Origin: Clostridiaceae bacterium
GTDB taxonomy: Bacteria > Bacillota > Clostridia > Tissierellales > Sporanaerobacteraceae
Assembly (NCBI GenBank): GCA_019391515.1
Contig: JAHXQP010000007.1
Location: forward strand, 62,001-126,000
DNA length: 64,000 bases
Direction of reading: 5' to 3'
Shown one piece after another: positions 63,423 through 64,000 of this stretch. How positions within the stretch are numbered: the first letter of the stretch is position 1; every line of letters starts with the position of its first letter. The position numbers were made by a program, and so were the translations under genes. The notes below the pieces were generated by a model, which was not told the origin of the DNA, made no database searches, and was given only the letters and a program-made list of their open reading frames with translations.

Positions 63423-63443
63423 ATAAAAAAAGGTGGAGATTCT

Positions 63444-63635
63444 ATGATAAAAGTTAAGAGATTGAATGAAAAGGAATTTGTTGTAAATAGTGATTTGATA
63501 GAATTTATAGAGGAAACTCCTGATACGGTGATTACACTGACTACAGGTAGAAAGGTAGTTGTCAAAGAATCTATAGATGAGATCATAGAGAAAGTTATAG
63601 ATTTTAAAACAAGAACAATGAAATATATAAAATGA
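63444..63635 (+). CDS. flbD: FlbD/SwrD family protein
   Basis: A 63-residue protein, IKVKRLNEKEFVVNSDLIE followed by PDTVITLTTGRKVVVKES, the FlbD (SwrD) pattern. In Bacillus SwrD is needed for swarming by raising flagellar motor power. It lies directly before motA. AGGTGGAG precedes ATG 63444. Confidence 0.92.
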   Translation: MIKVKRLNEKEFVVNSDLIEFIEETPDTVITLTTGRKVVVKESIDEIIEKVIDFKTRTMKYIK

Positions 63636-63661
63636 CAAGATTAGAGAAAGAGGTGTAACCA

Positions 63662-64000
63662 TTGGATATAGCAACTGTCATTGGATTGATAAGTGGTTTT
63701 ATATTTATAATATGGGGGATTTTTATATCTGGAGAACTAAGCTCTTTTATAGATATTCCGTCTATGTTAATAGTTCTTGGCGGAACTTTAGCCTCTACCC
63801 TTATAAGTTACCCCATAAAGAGTTTTTTAGGAACTTCTAAGGTAGTAAAAAATGCTTTTTTACATAAAGAAATTTCTCCAGATAACGTTATAGTGGACAT
63901 AATTCAATTAGCTAATGTAGCTAGGAAAGAAGGATTGTTGTCTTTAGAGGAGTTTGGAGAAAAGGTTGATGATGAATTTTTAAAAAAAGGAATAATGTTA
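63662..64000 (+). CDS. motA: Flagellar stator protein MotA, N-terminal part (cut by window edge)
   Basis: The frame from TTG 63662 (AGAGGTG 6 bases upstream) runs to the window end, 113 codons. It begins MDIATVIGLISGFIFIIWGI, with a first membrane helix (about 4-21) and a second (about 31-50) containing SMLIVLGGTLASTLI, as in MotA. MotA forms the proton or sodium channel of the motor with MotB, presumably the next gene. The flbD-motA order is the clostridial one. Confidence 0.92.
   Translation, partial: MDIATVIGLISGFIFIIWGIFISGELSSFIDIPSMLIVLGGTLASTLISYPIKSFLGTSKVVKNAFLHKEISPDNVIVDIIQLANVARKEGLLSLEEFGEKVDDEFLKKGIML

Noticed and set aside
1-64000. Mobile elements, phage genes, tRNA and rRNA genes
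   Set aside because: None recognised; gene content and order are conserved core throughout, with no transposase, integrase or abrupt change in base use.

Overview
The window is an AT-rich chromosomal segment of an endospore-forming, flagellated, low-GC Gram-positive bacterium, most likely a member of the Clostridia (Tissierellales/Clostridiales-like). The evidence is gene order that follows the Bacillus yloA-to-ylxM, ylb and codY-fla/che blocks almost gene for gene, clostridial traits (flbD-motA after flgE, acetate kinase, a radical SAM gene between rnc and smc), strong GGAGG ribosome binding sites, frequent TTG/GTG starts, and the sporulation protein YlbJ. No rRNA, tRNA, CRISPR, phage or insertion sequence was seen. 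It reads as conserved core genome, coding is dense, and no gene-free stretch exceeds about 300 bases.

Layout. 1-575 holds the 5' part of rqcH on the minus strand, divergent from a long plus-strand series (785-16792): yicC, remA, gmk, rpoZ, coaBC, priA, def, fmt, a membrane zinc peptidase, rsmB, rlmN, a PP2C phosphatase with its PASTA kinase PrkC, rsgA, rpe, then a TPP riboswitch, thiT and thiN. A small membrane protein gene (16949-17125) and an inverted rpmB separate this from asp23, a FakA-like gene and recG. The ylb-type block (21783-28785) holds rsmD, coaD, a coiled-coil gene, ylbJ (minus), a patatin gene, tmcAL (minus), ackA, DUF177 and rpmF. Next come plsX-acpP-rnc-radical SAM, smc-ftsY-ylxM-ffh-rpsP-khpA-rimM-trmD-rplS-rbgA-rnhB, an orphan FliK-like/FlhB-like pair, yraN, comM, dprA and topA. 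The end is hslV-hslU-codY followed by a flagellar operon from flgB to a truncated motA.

How the genes work together. The first two thirds serve translation (ribosomal proteins, rRNA/tRNA methylases, initiator formylation and deformylation, SRP and its receptor, ribosome assembly GTPases), replication and chromosome upkeep (priA, recG, smc, topA, rnhB), cofactors (CoA, thiamine pyrophosphate) and phospholipid precursors. The Stp/PrkC pair gives cell-wall-linked Ser/Thr signalling. CodY, placed directly before the flagellar genes, ties nutrient state to the rest. The flagellar operon runs in assembly order: proximal rod, MS ring, switch, export ATPase, hook-length control, hook cap, hook, stator.

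Points most worth a second look are a near-consensus CodY box upstream of the hslV-hslU-codY promoter, a 22-bp perfect inverted repeat between ftsY and ylxM, a FliK-like/FlhB C-domain-like pair outside the flagellar operon whose FlhB-like member begins where FlhB normally autocleaves, and a three-codon leader ORF inside a hairpin ahead of flgE. All promoter, terminator and operator calls come from reading by eye; no folding or database search was run.
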